A stretch of 64,000 nucleotides of DNA from Cytospora piceicola (taxonomy: Eukaryota > Ascomycota > Sordariomycetes > Diaporthales > Cytosporaceae), in assembly GCA_023375675.1 (NCBI GenBank), contig JALQBC010000026.1, positions 496,001 through 560,000 on the forward strand, given 5' to 3'. The translations under genes were made by a program, and so were the position numbers. Positions 1-13,749 of the stretch are shown here, piece by piece. The notes below the pieces were generated by a model. The model was given only the letters and a program-made list of their open reading frames with translations. It searched no databases and was not told the DNA's origin. The stretch's first letter is position 1; every line of letters starts with the position of its first letter.

Positions 1-2
1 AA

Positions 3-775
3 CAATTTATAAGCGATAACGTCGAAAGTATTTTAAATAATATAGCCTTTTAGTCGGTTATAGATATATCCGCGGTATTCCGTTAACTATACGACGAAAT
101 AAAGGATATCTTTATTAAAGCTTTAAAAGACGTTTACTAAAACCTTTAGCGTTATATAAGATTTTTAGCTAAAGCGTTTTAATATAACCGGTTAAACCGC
201 GGCTACGTAAAAGGCTATTAACAGAACTGTAAAGCCGAAGTCTTCGACGCTATAGCTAATATTCCTTTTATAGACTACTAAATAGTATTAGCTATAGTCG
301 AAAAGATTTATACCCGAGGTCTTTTAAAAAAACTATACGTTACGTCTATCCGAAATAAAGATATTTTTTAAAACTTTAAAATTTTACTACCTAAGACTTT
401 TAATATCGAATAGTATATCGCCGGCCTCGATATAAACGCCGTTATACTTACTATAAGTATTAAAGAAAACGATAAAAAAGTCGACGAAAATAGTAGTAAC
501 GCCTTTATATAAGGCGAATACTAAAATAAATTAAAATAATACTATATAGTATTAAGTCTTTTACTTTTTCGACTTTTAATTAATATCGATTTTATAACTA
601 TACTCGATAAACTTAATATATACAATAAAAAGGCCGAAAGCGACGTTAAGTATTAAAACCTTTATATAAACCGACGAAATAGTAAAGATAAGAAATCTTT
701 AAACCTATATAATATTAAACTTAAAGAGTTTTAAGTTATCGGTAAGCCTTATTTCTTAATTAATACTTATTAATA
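3..775 (+). pseudogene. RIP-killed coding relic, unknown family, truncated by window start
   Basis: In the frame starting at base 3 the plus strand reads for about 255 codons with sensible amino-acid variety. It is interrupted only by TAA and TAG (more than a dozen) and never by TGA. CAA and CAG change to TAA and TAG under RIP, so these stops most likely mark former glutamines. The reading covers a stretch rich in Ile, Asp, Lys and Leu, with a charged part near 440-490. I do not recognise the family. The relic runs in from before base 1, so its start is missing. Confidence 0.55.
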
Positions 776-1270
776 CTAATATTAACGCTTTCTATACCTT
801 TTAATATTAACCTACTTTAATATAATTTATATATTAACTAGCTAACTAAATATATACTACCTATAACTTATAGTAAATAACGCGATATATAGTATTCTAT
901 TTATTAATAAGGTTAGTATAAGTAAAACCTTTATCTTCTTAATAAAACGTAAAGTAGCTATTAATAACTATTTAATTATTTTAACCGAGCTAAACTTTAC
1001 CGAAGATAAAGATACCGGAAAACGTATAAAGTTATATATACTTACGATACTTATACTACCTACCGCTATTATCGAGTAATATTTCGATAAGATTTACCGG
1101 TTCTTTTTATTAAAAATCTTTTATATTTAGTCTTATTATAGTTTAAAAAGTAATACTAGCTATAACCCCGGTCTTTAATAAGCTATAATAATAACCGACT
1201 AACTTTATACTAAAATAAAGCTTACCGTTTAAAAGAAAAATACTTCGAAAGTAAAATTTAAGCTTTAAAG

Positions 1271-1324
1271 TTAATACTAAATAATACTAACATCCTCTTT
1301 TCTATTAGTATTATTTAATATTAA
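1271..1324. repeat. Short inverted repeat (19-bp arms)
   Basis: Arms 1271-1289 and 1306-1324 are reverse complements with one transition mismatch. They enclose a 16-nt pyrimidine-rich spacer that keeps a CpA. The AATACTAAATAATACTA-type arm resembles motifs elsewhere in the window (3159-3300, 30,040-30,060), so it may be the end of a dispersed repeat. Confidence 0.6.
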
Positions 1325-3158
1325 CTACTTTAGTTAACTATTAACGGTTAAATATAAAACAGAATATACGTAAGATTTAACTTTTCTTTTACTTTACCTC
1401 GGTATTCCGAATACTAAAAAAAACTTAAAGCTTTAGCTTTATTAAAGAAAAAAATAATCTGTTATTTAACTATAGCTTATAAAAATATAATATATAAAAC
1501 TTAATCCGAAAGTTTAACGAAAAAAAGATAGCTTATATTCGTAAAATAATATTAGATATATATAAGAACGAGTTTTTTTAGTATAAAGCGGATATAGTAT
1601 AAAAGCTAAACTTACTTTTCGATAAAAAAAAGGTAAACTTTAAGTTTTACGCTTTAAAAAACTAAAAGGCCTGTAATACCGACTATACTAATAATAATAT
1701 TAATAATAAGCTATTTAAATAAAACGACTAAGTTAACGATAATAATATAAAAGCTAAGTATTAAGTTAGTCTATTCGGCGAAAAGCTCGGAATCTTTATT
1801 AATATCTATAATAAACTACTCTCTATATAGATAAATACCGGTAAGCTTTTAATATTTATAAACGAAAAGACGAAAAAAGATAAACTTATAATACTTAAGT
1901 TTTTTAACCGTTATTAAATAATATAGTTCTTACCCAGGTTTTACTTTTAATATATTATCTTTAATAAATATTAAATAATATAAAACCTTTATACCGGATA
2001 GTCCCGGCTTATATATATAATAATCCGTATAGCTTACTAGCTAAACTATAAAAATAAAGAAACTAACTTAGCCTTTTTAATTATAATATCTATTACGTCT
2101 ATTATTAATAAAATTATAAACTATTATAGTTTTATCTTTTTATTTTAATAAAATATAAATTTAAATAACGTAGCCTTTTTTAAAAAAAAGCCTATAATAA
2201 ATATTAAAGATAACGTTTTAAAGTTCTTACCGAAAGCTATATCTTAAAAATAAAAAATAACGTTTACCTATATATATACGTATTATAGTTAGTAATAATA
2301 AACGTTATTTCCCGGCTTATAAAGTATACGGAATACCGGTAAAAACTATAACAGCTAAAATATCGTAAAAGTAATACTTTAATATATCGGAATACGCCGA
2401 AAGATAAATATAATTACCTGCCTCTTCGAGTATATTAATAATAAGCTTTAACTAGTCTACTTCTATAACGATATCCTTTTATATATAATAGAAATATATA
2501 AGCTAAAATATAAAATTAATAAGTACTTTATAAATAATTATATAAATAACTACTTTTAAAACCTTACGTTAAATAATAATAATACCGGCGTAGTTAAAGA
2601 TAAGATCGAGCTACCTTTAAAAAGAAGCTAAGTCGAAATAGCCGTCGATAATAGTAAAAAGGCGGCGCTTTATTTAAACACCGGTATCCTCTATATACTA
2701 ATAATTATATCGATAAATATACTTAGTTATAACGTTATATTAAGTAAGGATACTATAAAAAACGTGCCGGAAAAGGTTATTATAAACGACTTCGTCGAAT
2801 CCGGAATCTAACTAGTTTAGGTAAAGAATAGTAAAAGAAAGAAAAAGAATACCCGATAAGCTATTAAAAAGATAGCTAATTAAGATAACAGCCTGATTTC
2901 TTTTAATACGAAGTATATAAACGTTATTCTTTATAGTACCGGGGATTTAAGCTTATTATACCTTTAACTCTTTATATATAAATCTAATTTATATAACTTT
3001 ATCTTTACCGAGCGGAAAGCTGTCTTTAGCTATATTATTTATAAGTCGTTAATTAACTACTATATACTAAAACTAGTTGTTAAATAAGCCGTTAAGTAAA
3101 AAAAGACTTTAATTATAATCGTTACTTTTTAAAAGTAACTATAAGTATAAGTCTTTTT

Positions 3159-3300
3159 CTTATTAGTACTATTTAGTATCGATAACCTTTAATCTTATTC
3201 GTACTATTTAATATTAATAACCTTTTTTCTTATTAGTACTAAATAGTACTAACGGTCCTCCCCTTATTCGTACTATTTAGTATTAATAACTCTTATATTA
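3159..3300. repeat. Minisatellite, about 35-bp unit, 4 copies
   Basis: Units begin with CTTATT at 3159, 3194, 3229 and 3263. Each carries a partly palindromic TAGTACTATTTAGTA-like core. Differences between copies are mostly C/T and A/G transitions. Confidence 0.75.
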
Positions 3301-4139
3301 TAAGCTAACTATTTAATAGCCTTTTAGTTATTATTTTAAAAAAAGCCTTTTTATCGGTCTTATCGATTTACGCCGGTATAACTTTATTAAAAAAAGCTGT
3401 ATATATTTTTAAGTTTAACGATAATATATTTAATATTAACGTTTTAATACTAAACTAGCGATATAGATCCGCCGGCTTAAACCTTTATTATTATTATTAC
3501 TATAATATTTAAATCTAGTATCTTTAAAACTTCGGTACTATTATATAATCTCTTAAACGCCTTATTTAGGTTAACTAGTATATAAAGGTAACGTAAGTTA
3601 TACTATAAGTTAACGATACTATTTATAACTACCTTAAGTATAAGGTATATATAAAAGAAGTATAGATATTTACCGCCGAGCTTATATTTTTTAACTAGTT
3701 AAAAAAGTATATTAAGCTTAAAACTTTTATAGTATATAAGGTACTATATATTATTTAGAGTTAGCTTTTTAACCGTTACGTTTAAAATATCTATTACTTT
3801 AAAGTTATCGAAAACTTTAACTCGGTAGTTACTTATAATATTACCGAGTTTTATAAGTAGCTCGGGCTATTATTATTAAGTATTTTAAAAAAAGAACCTT
3901 TCGAGTAAGACTTTTTAAAAAAGCTCGACGATAAGTTAAATACCTTTCTTAAAGTATAACTTACCGGTAGTAACCTTAACTGTAATCTTAACTAAAAGGT
4001 TATAACCGAGCTTTTAACTATAACGGTTAATAAGGCTAATAAAACCGTAAACTAAGTAAATAGTATATAAAAAGAAATAACCGATATAACTTTCGGTAGT
4101 ATAAGAAAAAAAAAAGTATTAACGTTAAAGTAAATCTTC

Positions 4140-4275
4140 GACGATAATAGCCTTATAGCTAAGTAGCAGAAGTAAAAAAAGGCTAAAAAAGCCGAAAAGG
4201 CTAAAAAGGCCGATAAGTCTAAAAAGGCCGATAAGTCTGAAAAAGCCGATAAATCCGAAAAGGCTTAAAAGTTCG
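4140..4275 (+). pseudogene. Relic encoding a Lys/Ala/Asp-rich repeat
   Basis: The plus strand reads a repeated KKADKSEKA-like peptide, encoded by repeats of AAAAAGGCCGATAAGTCT type. It lies at the end of a longer read-through stretch (about 3.6-4.3 kb) broken only by TAA/TAG. It is probably the charged tail of a former transposon or host protein. The family is unknown. Confidence 0.4.
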
Positions 4276-4879
4276 AATATTTAACCTTAATAAAATACAG
4301 ATAAAAATACGATTAAGTTAAATAAACTAAACCTTATATTTTATAAAATAACTAAATAAATAGTTAAAGGTAAAAGCTTAAAAACTTAATAATCCCCTAT
4401 ATTTAAGCTTTACTTAATAAATAACCTATTTTCTTAAAACGTTTTCTTAATTAATTAATACTTATTAATACTATTATTTACTACTCTCTTATACTTATTA
4501 ATACTAACTTATTATCTATAACTTATTAAAAATAAGTCTTTAGATATTTATAACTACTATTTTAAAGTATATTAATTAAGTAAATAATTACGTTTATATA
4601 ACTATAGAATAATATAACCTATACGACTTTAGCCGTCGAGCTAGTAATCGAAATATTACTACCTATAACAGCTAGCCGACCTATATTACTCTTCTTCTCC
4701 GTTACTATAGTTTATAATATAGTATCTACCGAAACCTTTATAATATAAAGAGTATATAAAGATAAACCGGCTAAGTTAGTTTTAATTAAAAGTATTAAAG
4801 CTTATACCTTCCGAAACTATTTCTATAGTAAACTAAATAACGTCGAAAACATCTTAGTTTAATTTATATATACTATACA

Positions 4880-5450
4880 GAATATATACCTCGGGCTTAA
4901 CGGCCTTATATACGCTTTAACAGACCTTAAGCTTAATAAAAAGAAACGTCGCGTTTTAGCTTTCGAGGTTCGAATAACAGAAAAAGAGTAAAACGTTTTA
5001 AAGTAAAAGCGTTTAACAGATAAAAGGAAAAGGCTTATAAAGGTCTTAAACCGTTAGCTCGAAGATAAAAACGTTAATATATAAAAAAGCAAATAGTATA
5101 TTTAAAACTAAAAAGTATAAGTCGAAAGTTAAAAGTAACGTATAAACGAATATATATAGTTTATTTTTTAAGCCTTTATAAAAGTCGAGTTTTCGAACGT
5201 TTAAGCTAAGTAAGATATAAACGTCGCTAAGTAAGCCGTTTTAAAAAGTAAAGCAGGAATTTAATAGGTCCGGAAAGCTATAAAGAATTTAGTTAATATT
5301 TTAAAAGGTATAAAAGTTATAAATTAAAAGTAACTATACCTTTTTATTAACCTAACTAAAGGCTTATTAAACTACGGTATAAAAAGGTAAACGCTTACTA
5401 ATAGAAAAGACTTAAAACTTAAACTAAAAGGTAATATTTTATAAGGTATA
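4880..5450 (+). pseudogene. Relic of a Lys/Gln-rich, probably coiled-coil protein
   Basis: Plus-strand read-through with TAA/TAG only gives a charged helical composition (many Lys, Arg, Glu, Ile, Val) and heptad-like spacing around 5.0-5.3 kb. There is no ATG start and no recognisable catalytic motif. It could be the C-terminal part of a transposon-encoded protein. Confidence 0.35.
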
Positions 5451-8039
5451 AGGTAAGATAAATAATATTACTACTTATATTACTACTTAAATAACAGATA
5501 ATATAAGATTAATTACTGTAAAGAGATAAGCCTTTAAAATATTTAAGTAACTCGTTACTCCTCTTTATTATATTTATTATTACTATTAATACTGTTATTA
5601 CTATTATCGCCTTAATAAATATTAGCAATTATCTCCTTACTATAAAACACTTAATATACCGTTATTATATTAATAGTAACGTTTATTAGTCTATAAAGTA
5701 AAATACTTATCGACTTTACTAAGTTAACTAAACGTTTTAAGTTAGCCGGATCGAATTTAGTTACTATTTTCTTAACAGCTTTAAAAGGCTTATAGTCTGT
5801 TATAGCCTACCTTTTTAATATACCGCCTTCGGCCGGTTTAATAGCGGTACTAAGTCCTTATATCTAATATACCGGCGTTTAATCTTATTAGTATCGGAAT
5901 ATTTAGTTATAAAAAAGACTTACTATATTAAACCGCGCTTTAATACCGGAAACCTTAAAAATATCGATAAAGTTATTTATAAAAAGGTTTATACTTACTA
6001 ACTGTTTTTTATTAATAGTAGATAAGCGTCGGAGCTTTATATCGAAAAGGCTAGCTTATAAAGTAATTTCGACCTTACTAGCTATAATCGAAAGCCGGGA
6101 AGTAATATAGATTATAACCGAAAGGATATCTTTCTTTTTAATATTAAGTATACTAACGTCGAAACGATCGTAAACGTAATCGACTATACGGTTTTTCTAA
6201 AAGCCGGCAGTAAAGCAGATAAAAGTAAAGGTATTGTTAAAGTAGCTTTTAAAAACGCTTAAATTATATATAGCTTAATAGATAATGTTATTAAGGCGGT
6301 TATATTTATAGCTACCGGTAATAAAAAGGAGGTTATATACCTTATTCTTTTCCTTAAGGCTACGAAAAGACTTAAACTAATAGTTATAATAGTAGCTTAA
6401 AAAAGGTAAAATAAAAGTGTTTATTATAAAAGGTAAAGTACCGGTAAAAAGTTAATATATAGCCGATAATAAAAAGCTTAAATTCTTCGGTAAATATATA
6501 ACTAACGGTATATTAAAATATTATAAGATATTTTAAATAATAACAGCTTAGTTTAAAATAATAAAAAAACAGGCTTACTATTATATTCGCCTTTAAAAGG
6601 ACAGGCTTATCGTTTAAAGGCTTTATCTATAGCAGACTATTATAGTTAGAAATAAATATAAGTTATAGTTAATAAAGTTATACTATACTCTTTTATTTAG
6701 CTAATACGTTGTATTAATAATACTTAAACTTTAAAGGATAAAGGTAAGACGTTATAAACTTAAAGATAACTCTTCTATAATTTAAACGTTAAAGAAAATA
6801 AGGTCGTTTATAAGTATAATAGTACGGTAGGATAACTATAAGAACTAAACTACTACTCTTCCTATTTAAAAACTAATAGCTATACTACTACTTTTAGCCG
6901 AAAAGTACTATTTTTAAAAATAAAATAAAAATAAAAACTAAAAAACCATTTAAAACTAACCCTTAAACTAAAAACAAAAACTACTATAAAACTATAAAAT
7001 AAAAACTATAAAATAAAAACTATAAAATAAAAACTATAAAAAGAAACACTATTATTATAACTGTTTAACCCGGTATTACTGTACCGTTAAAAATAAATAA
7101 CCGTTTAAGCCGCTACTCGGTATTATTTTTAAGGATTAAGACCTATCTTTCTTATAAGGTTTAAAGATTTATATCTTTAGTTTAAGATAAGTAATAAAAC
7201 TGTATTACGCTTAACGATTACTATATTAAGATAAAATACTATAATAATCTAAAAAGTAAAAGTACTAACGAAACAGGTAGTAACTAATATTTTATAAAAG
7301 GTTTTAAGGTTAACTACTTAAAACTTCTTTATAGGTTTTATAATAACTACCGGGATTATAAGGAGTTTTATAGAAAGATACGGATAAAAAAGAAAGGTAA
7401 AGTATAGTAAAAGCTATACAGCCTTTAACGTATATCTTTAATAGTAGCGGGTTTTATTAATAATAGTATTTTAGTATATAGGTATTTAATATATAAGTAT
7501 TAAAGGGTTAACCGTCTTTAATACTTTAATACCGGGTTTTTACGATACGAAATAATACGTTTAAAAGTAGTCTTAAAACAGATAAAAACGAGGATAGTAT
7601 AGGTTATTATTATTATTCCGGTAGTATATTCGTAATTAGAACTATTTAAAATACTTAAGCCTTTATTAAGAGAGCTACTTAAAGTTAGCCGTTTAAGTAG
7701 CTTTCTTAATAAAAGCCTAAAAGAGGCAGTTAAACTTAAAACCTTAATAAGGTACTTAAAGCAGGTAATATACTTTACTTTTAGTATTAAACTAAACGTA
7801 GCTTTTTATATAAAATACTTAGTTAAATATTAAGCTAAGTATTTAAGTATAGTTTTATAAATCTTTATATTTTATACTACTACTATTATACTATTAATTC
7901 CTTTTTATTTATTAAGTAGCTATAGATATTATTAAAATACTTATCGATTACTATATTAAAAAGCTTTTACGCTTTTAGCTTAAAATTCTTTATTAGAGGT
8001 CTTTAACTTTCTATACTTTACCGTACTATAAAAAGTTAT

Positions 8040-8740
8040 AAATAGCTAAAGAATATATCGGCCTTTCGAAAAATAATATCGAGAAAGCTGTTAACTGCTT
8101 TCTCGATACCTTTAGCCTCGACTACTTTAATAACTTACTTTATAATAAACTTTAAAAAGGTAAACTAGCTATCGGCTAGTTTTACTACTTTAAAGTCGCC
8201 GACGTAATAAAGACTATTAATATCGATATCTTTACTTACTTAACCTTTATTTAATTTAATATCGTTAATAACGTTATAGCGATTTACTATTTTAAAAAGT
8301 AAACGGAAAACCGCTAGCGGATAGTTTATAAATTCCTTCGAATTATAAGAAGAGGCTTAACGCTTAAGCTTAAGTAAATCTTTAACGTTATAAACCTTAA
8401 AGATTTAACGGATATCGACTACCTCCCGGATAGTATTATATAAGAGAATAGTAAGTTCTTATAAGTATAGAATAATACTAAAGATAAGGATAAAAAAAAA
8501 GATAAAAAGAATAAAGAAAAAAAGAAGGAAGATAAAAATAAAGATAAGAACGGAAATAAGAATAAAAGTAAAGACGATAAGCTATAAAGCCTTGCCGGTA
8601 AAATAAAGCTAACTAAGATAAGTAAAAAAGCTAGTTTTATAACTTATTTATATAAAACGAAGATTATATAGGCTAAATAATATATAACCTTTATAAGACG
8701 GTAGTAAATATATAAAGAACTTTACTTTTAAAAAAAGGCT
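8040..8740 (+). pseudogene. RIP-killed coding relic with Lys/Asp-rich tract
   Basis: One plus frame reads for about 230 codons with TAA/TAG as the only stops. The first two thirds look like a globular domain (Ile/Leu/Phe/Tyr-rich). A low-complexity KDKDKKKDKKNKEKKK-type tract follows at about 8,475-8,585, and then a second basic segment. I do not recognise the family. Confidence 0.45.
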
Positions 8741-10479
8741 TATATAAAACTAATAGATCTTACTAAAGTTTAATTTTATTTCCGAAATAGCTATCGACCT
8801 CTATATTAATATAAACACCTTTTAAGTCCTTTAAAACTATAGTACGATTAATACCTTTACTTATACTTCTATTATATTAGCCGCTCGGTTTAACTAGTTT
8901 AGTAAGGTAATATAGGTAATAACTATAGTATTATATATTACTACTACGAAAAGCTAATAAACGGTACTACCTACGAAAAGACGTTTATATAGTAGTAGAA
9001 TCTTTACCGTTATATATATATATAATATTAAAGATAGCCGAAGGCTGTTAGTTATACCTTTATTATCGTTAAGTTTAAAGTATTACGTCGGATTACCTTA
9101 TTACCTGTTATATTACCTTATACCCTTATACCCCGCCCCTCGCCTTTTATACTACCCCGCTTTTTACTTTAAACGCTACCTTGTATTTCGATTAGTAGCC
9201 TACTTAACCGGTTAGCTTAACCCTTCGACCCGGACTTTTTAAAACGCTGTTAAAACTACCGTAGTAACTACTATAATACTTTACCTACGTATAATACTAA
9301 GATCTTTAAAAAAGCTTACTAACAGAAAGGTATCGCCTAACTTATATATAAAGCTAAATAATAGCTAAACCGGCGTACTATAAAGCTTATAAGCTTATAA
9401 AGTGTAACAGACCGCTACGTTAATACTTATATACTTTTAACCTTAAATTAAGCCGTCGTACTACTTAAGGTTTTAATATAAAAGTTTAAGCCGGCGGTAT
9501 ATATTAAAATCTCGTTACTATATATTATCTATAGAAAAGGTAACTATATTACGCTCCTGTTTAAAGCGTAAGCTTAATTTTCGACTTAACTTTATAACGG
9601 TATTTAGTTTAATAACTTTATTAAGTATAGGCCGTTTATTAGATATAATAAAAGCTATATATACTATAACTTACTATATATTAACCTAAACTATATTATA
9701 TAAAAGCTGTATAATATTAACTAATTTAAAATAAAGTACTATAACTATACCTTTATCCTTCGTCGAAGTAGTCTTCTTATCCCGGTAAAGTATTTAAAAT
9801 ATAACTTACTTTATTTCTTTTAAATAAGTCTTATACCTATTTATATATTATAAGCCTTAGTTAACGTAATAGTACGTATTCCTTATAATACTCGAATACG
9901 TTTCGCTTTAAATCTAAATACTTAAGAACGCCTATAAGCTACTAAAAGGTCCTACCTTTAAACGCCTATAGTAGTATACCTTTCTTACGTTTAAAGTTAC
10001 GTTATCTTTTTAATTCTATAAAGGCTTTACCGTTATATTAAACCTACGTTATATCTACCGGGCTAAGGTATATATAAGGGTCGACCGGCTTTAGCTTATC
10101 TGCCCTTTCTACCTTATAATTAGGTTTTTTATATAAGTTATAGCTTACTAAAAACACCTGCTCTTCCGCTATATCGAGTAGCCGGAGGCCGGTTAGCTAT
10201 TAAAAGTCTAATACTCGGCAGCTAGCTAATAAGCGTACTTTAAAACGTAGTTTAAACCGTTTTTAAATAAACCGATAACGAGAAAAGTTTAACAAGCTTT
10301 ATAGCCGGAGTTCTAATAGCGTTATATAAAGACGTAGCGTTTAAAAAAGTAAAGGCTATAGGTCCGAGGTTTTAAATTATAACGTTTCGAGGATTTAATT
10401 AATTAAATATTATTATATCGTTTAAAGTATTTTATTTAAGTATTAATAAAACCCTTTTTATTAAATAGTACCTTTTAAG

Positions 10480-10815
10480 TTAGTATACTACTACTATTTA
10501 CCTGTTACCTACGCCGTTACTTACGCCGCTACTTACGCTATTATCTACTACTTACGCCTATACTTACGTCTACTACTTACGCTATTACCGTTGCCGTCGG
10601 TTAATCGCCTACTATTACCGTTACCTAATTATTATTTAATACCTTATCTACTATCTACTATCTACTACCTATTATTTACTACCTACGTTATTACTGTCGT
10701 TATCGTTGTTATTATTGCTGTTACTATCGGTTAATTACCTACTGTTACCGTTACTTAATACCGTTATCTACTACTACTACTACTACTACTATTATTACTA
10801 TTATCGAGTAGTAAT
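10480..10815. repeat. Degenerate CTAC/TTAC-rich microsatellite
   Basis: Repeated CTACTACTTACG, CTATCTACTAC and CTACTACTACTA motifs with interspersed CGTTACCG blocks. The array ends in a pure (CTA)n run near 10,770-10,795. Confidence 0.7.
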
Positions 10816-13394
10816 TACTATCGACTTAAAAATATACTATACTATTTAAGTATATATTTTAATTACCTTTTTTATAGTCTTTCCGACCTTAGTTTACCTT
10901 ATAGTACGCTATAGTAGGCTTTGTTATATAAATTACGATCCCGATAAATTTATTTTATATAGGTAATTAAAAAATCGACTTACTACTATTAAACTTATCT
11001 TTATAAACTATTATAAAAAGTATCTAGTTACTTTAAAAATAAAGTAACTAATATTATTATAATCCGTCTTATTTTAACTAAATAAAATCTATTTAATAAT
11101 AAAAACAGCTAATATACTACTATAGTTCTTTAACGTTATAGCCTTATTTATTCTCGTTATTAAAGGCTACGCCTTTATATAAAGTATTAAAACCGAAACG
11201 TTTTATTTAATCGGCTATCCTATTTATAATATTATATATTTAGTCGGCGTTATATATAATAATACTAAACTACTATTAAGCCGTTTCTTAAACAGTATTA
11301 AACGTTACTTCGGCTTTATTTTTAATTTAAGCCGCCTGTTTATTAACCTTTATAATAGCCTTAAGGAATATATATATAACCTCTTTTACGTTCTAGTCCT
11401 TTCCGCTACCTTTTAAAATTAAGGTAACTTTAAAGTACTTTTCCTTAATTACTTTAATAAAGTTAACTAAAAAGTTTTAAGCCCGGCCCGGGTTCTCTAT
11501 AATAAAGCTTATAAAAGTAGTAAATACCTTATCCCGCCTTTAAAGCCTTTAAGGCCGTATAAAGCCTTATACGATCTTACTTATAAGGTTAAAGATAGTA
11601 CGCTTTAAGGTAAAGCTACGGCTAAAAACCGACGATATAAACTATATAAAAATATCTTTTATATCCGATACTAATAAGGATAATATAGGCTTACTTATCT
11701 ATTTTTAATACGAATTCTAATATATAAATAAAAGGCCCGGTAGCGTAATAGTTAACTTATTAAAGGTAAAGATACCGGTATTATAAAAGATAAAGGTATC
11801 GTCTTTTTCTTATAGCTAAGTTTCGGTAACGGTATTTAGCTAACGTTTAATAATCTTAAAAATAATACTTTAAAAGACTTATACCTTAGTAACGTTATTA
11901 TCGAGCTATAGGCTATATTCTTCTTTCCTATATATACGTATAAGCTTTACGTTTATTTTCGAAGCTTTACTTACGTCTTTGTATACCGTTTTAAAAAAGC
12001 TACACGATATCCTTATATCGTATATAACGGTATATAGCAGTAGCTCCCTTTTAGTTTACTTATTTTAGCTAGTTTCGGGCTTTAAGAGTATATACTCCTT
12101 ATAGTATAAATATAGATCGAAAAGGTTTTAGTAGTTAAAGTAAGCCTTTATCGAAAGTAATATAATATATTTCTAGCTAGAAAATATATTAAGCCGAAAA
12201 CAGGTATACTCGAAACGACGGTATATAAACGTTATTAACTAAGATTTAAGTTAGTATATATAAACGTTATAAATAATAAATAAAATAGCTTTTTACGTTA
12301 TTTATTTACTCGGTCTTCGGCTTATAAACGTTTAGTCTTTAGCTAACGTTAAGTAATAATATATATATATAAGGTAATATATATATATAAAACGGCGGTA
12401 ATAATAATAGTATCGGTATCGGCTTAAGTTTATCTCTATACTACGATTATAGTAGTAGTAATATTAGTATCGACGGTTTAATAAAAAAGTAGCTTTACGT
12501 TTTTAAGCTAAAATTTTACGTTTATATAAATAATTACTACCTCCGATAAATAATCCTAGCCTTATATCTAATAGATTAAAAGGGCTATATACTTATCTCG
12601 GATATATACTTAAATAGTATATCCTATACCGCTATAATCTGTTTAAATTAAGCTTTAAAAGATATTAGTAGTAAACCTAGTTTTTTTTACTAAATATCGC
12701 CTCTTTAGCTACTACTTTAATATTTAATAAATATACTTACGGCCTTTCTTATCTCTTTTTTTCTATAACGTTGTTTAAGTAGATTACTTTACTTTAATAG
12801 TATAAAGATAAAAGCTTCCTATAATTTATACCTTTATTTTTTAGTCGTTTAGCTTTTAAAAAAAAGCTTTCGTTTTAGTTAGTATTAAAAGATATAAACG
12901 AAATTAGTATATAAACTATTAATACCTTTTAATACTAACTACTACTAGCTACTAACTAATAATTCTAATCTGTTCTTAAAGTCTATTATTATAGTCTTTA
13001 AAGTTATTAATTATACCTGTTAAATTCTAAATAAACGTTATATTAATGTAGTTAAAGACTATATTAAGTATAATATAGTCTTTTTTCGTATTTACTATTA
13101 GATATAAACGGCGTAGCTACCTGAAATTAAACCTTAATTCCTATAGTCGTTTACTATTACTAATATATAATAGAAGTTTATTAAACGACCTTATAACTAT
13201 CTGCTAGCTTTTTATAAAAAGCTTACTATTAAATACTAGTTCTTTTTTAAATATAGAAAAGGAAAAAAAAGCCTTAATACTTACTATAGTTACTTTTAAT
13301 ACCTCTTTATAGTATAGTTAATTATATTATAGATTATATCCTCTATATTATATACAGCCTTTACGTTAAATACTTTATAGCTTAAAAGAAAAAG

Positions 13395-13749
13395 AACTAC
13401 TTTATACTATCGAGCTTAAAAACTACTTCCGATCCCCTTCTTTATAGCTACTATACCGAAACTAAAGACCTTTTTAATAATAGCTACTATACTAAAACTA
13501 AAAACCTCTTTAATAACAACCACTATACTAAGACTAAAGACCTCTTTAATAATAGCTACTATACCGAAACTAAAGACCTCCCTAGTAATAGCCTCTATAC
13601 TAAGACCGAAGACCTCCTTAATAATAGCCTTTATACTAAGACCGAAAACCTCCTTAGTAACAGCCTTTATACTAAAACCGAGAATCTTAATAATAACCTT
13701 TATATCGAAACTAAAGACTTTTTTAGTAACTTTTATTATAGCCTTTAAA
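13395..13749 (+). pseudogene. ORF relic made of a 36-bp (12-residue) repeat
   Basis: From 13,447 the DNA repeats every 36 bp (13,447, 13,483, 13,519, 13,555, 13,591, 13,627, 13,663), about eight copies in all. One plus frame stays open through the whole array, about 118 codons, and reads variations of YTKTKDLFNNS. Because 36 is divisible by three, the array keeps frame. It ends at TAA at 13,747-13,749. There is no ATG, and an in-frame TAA lies just upstream. It may be the repeat domain of a RIP-damaged protein. Confidence 0.5.
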
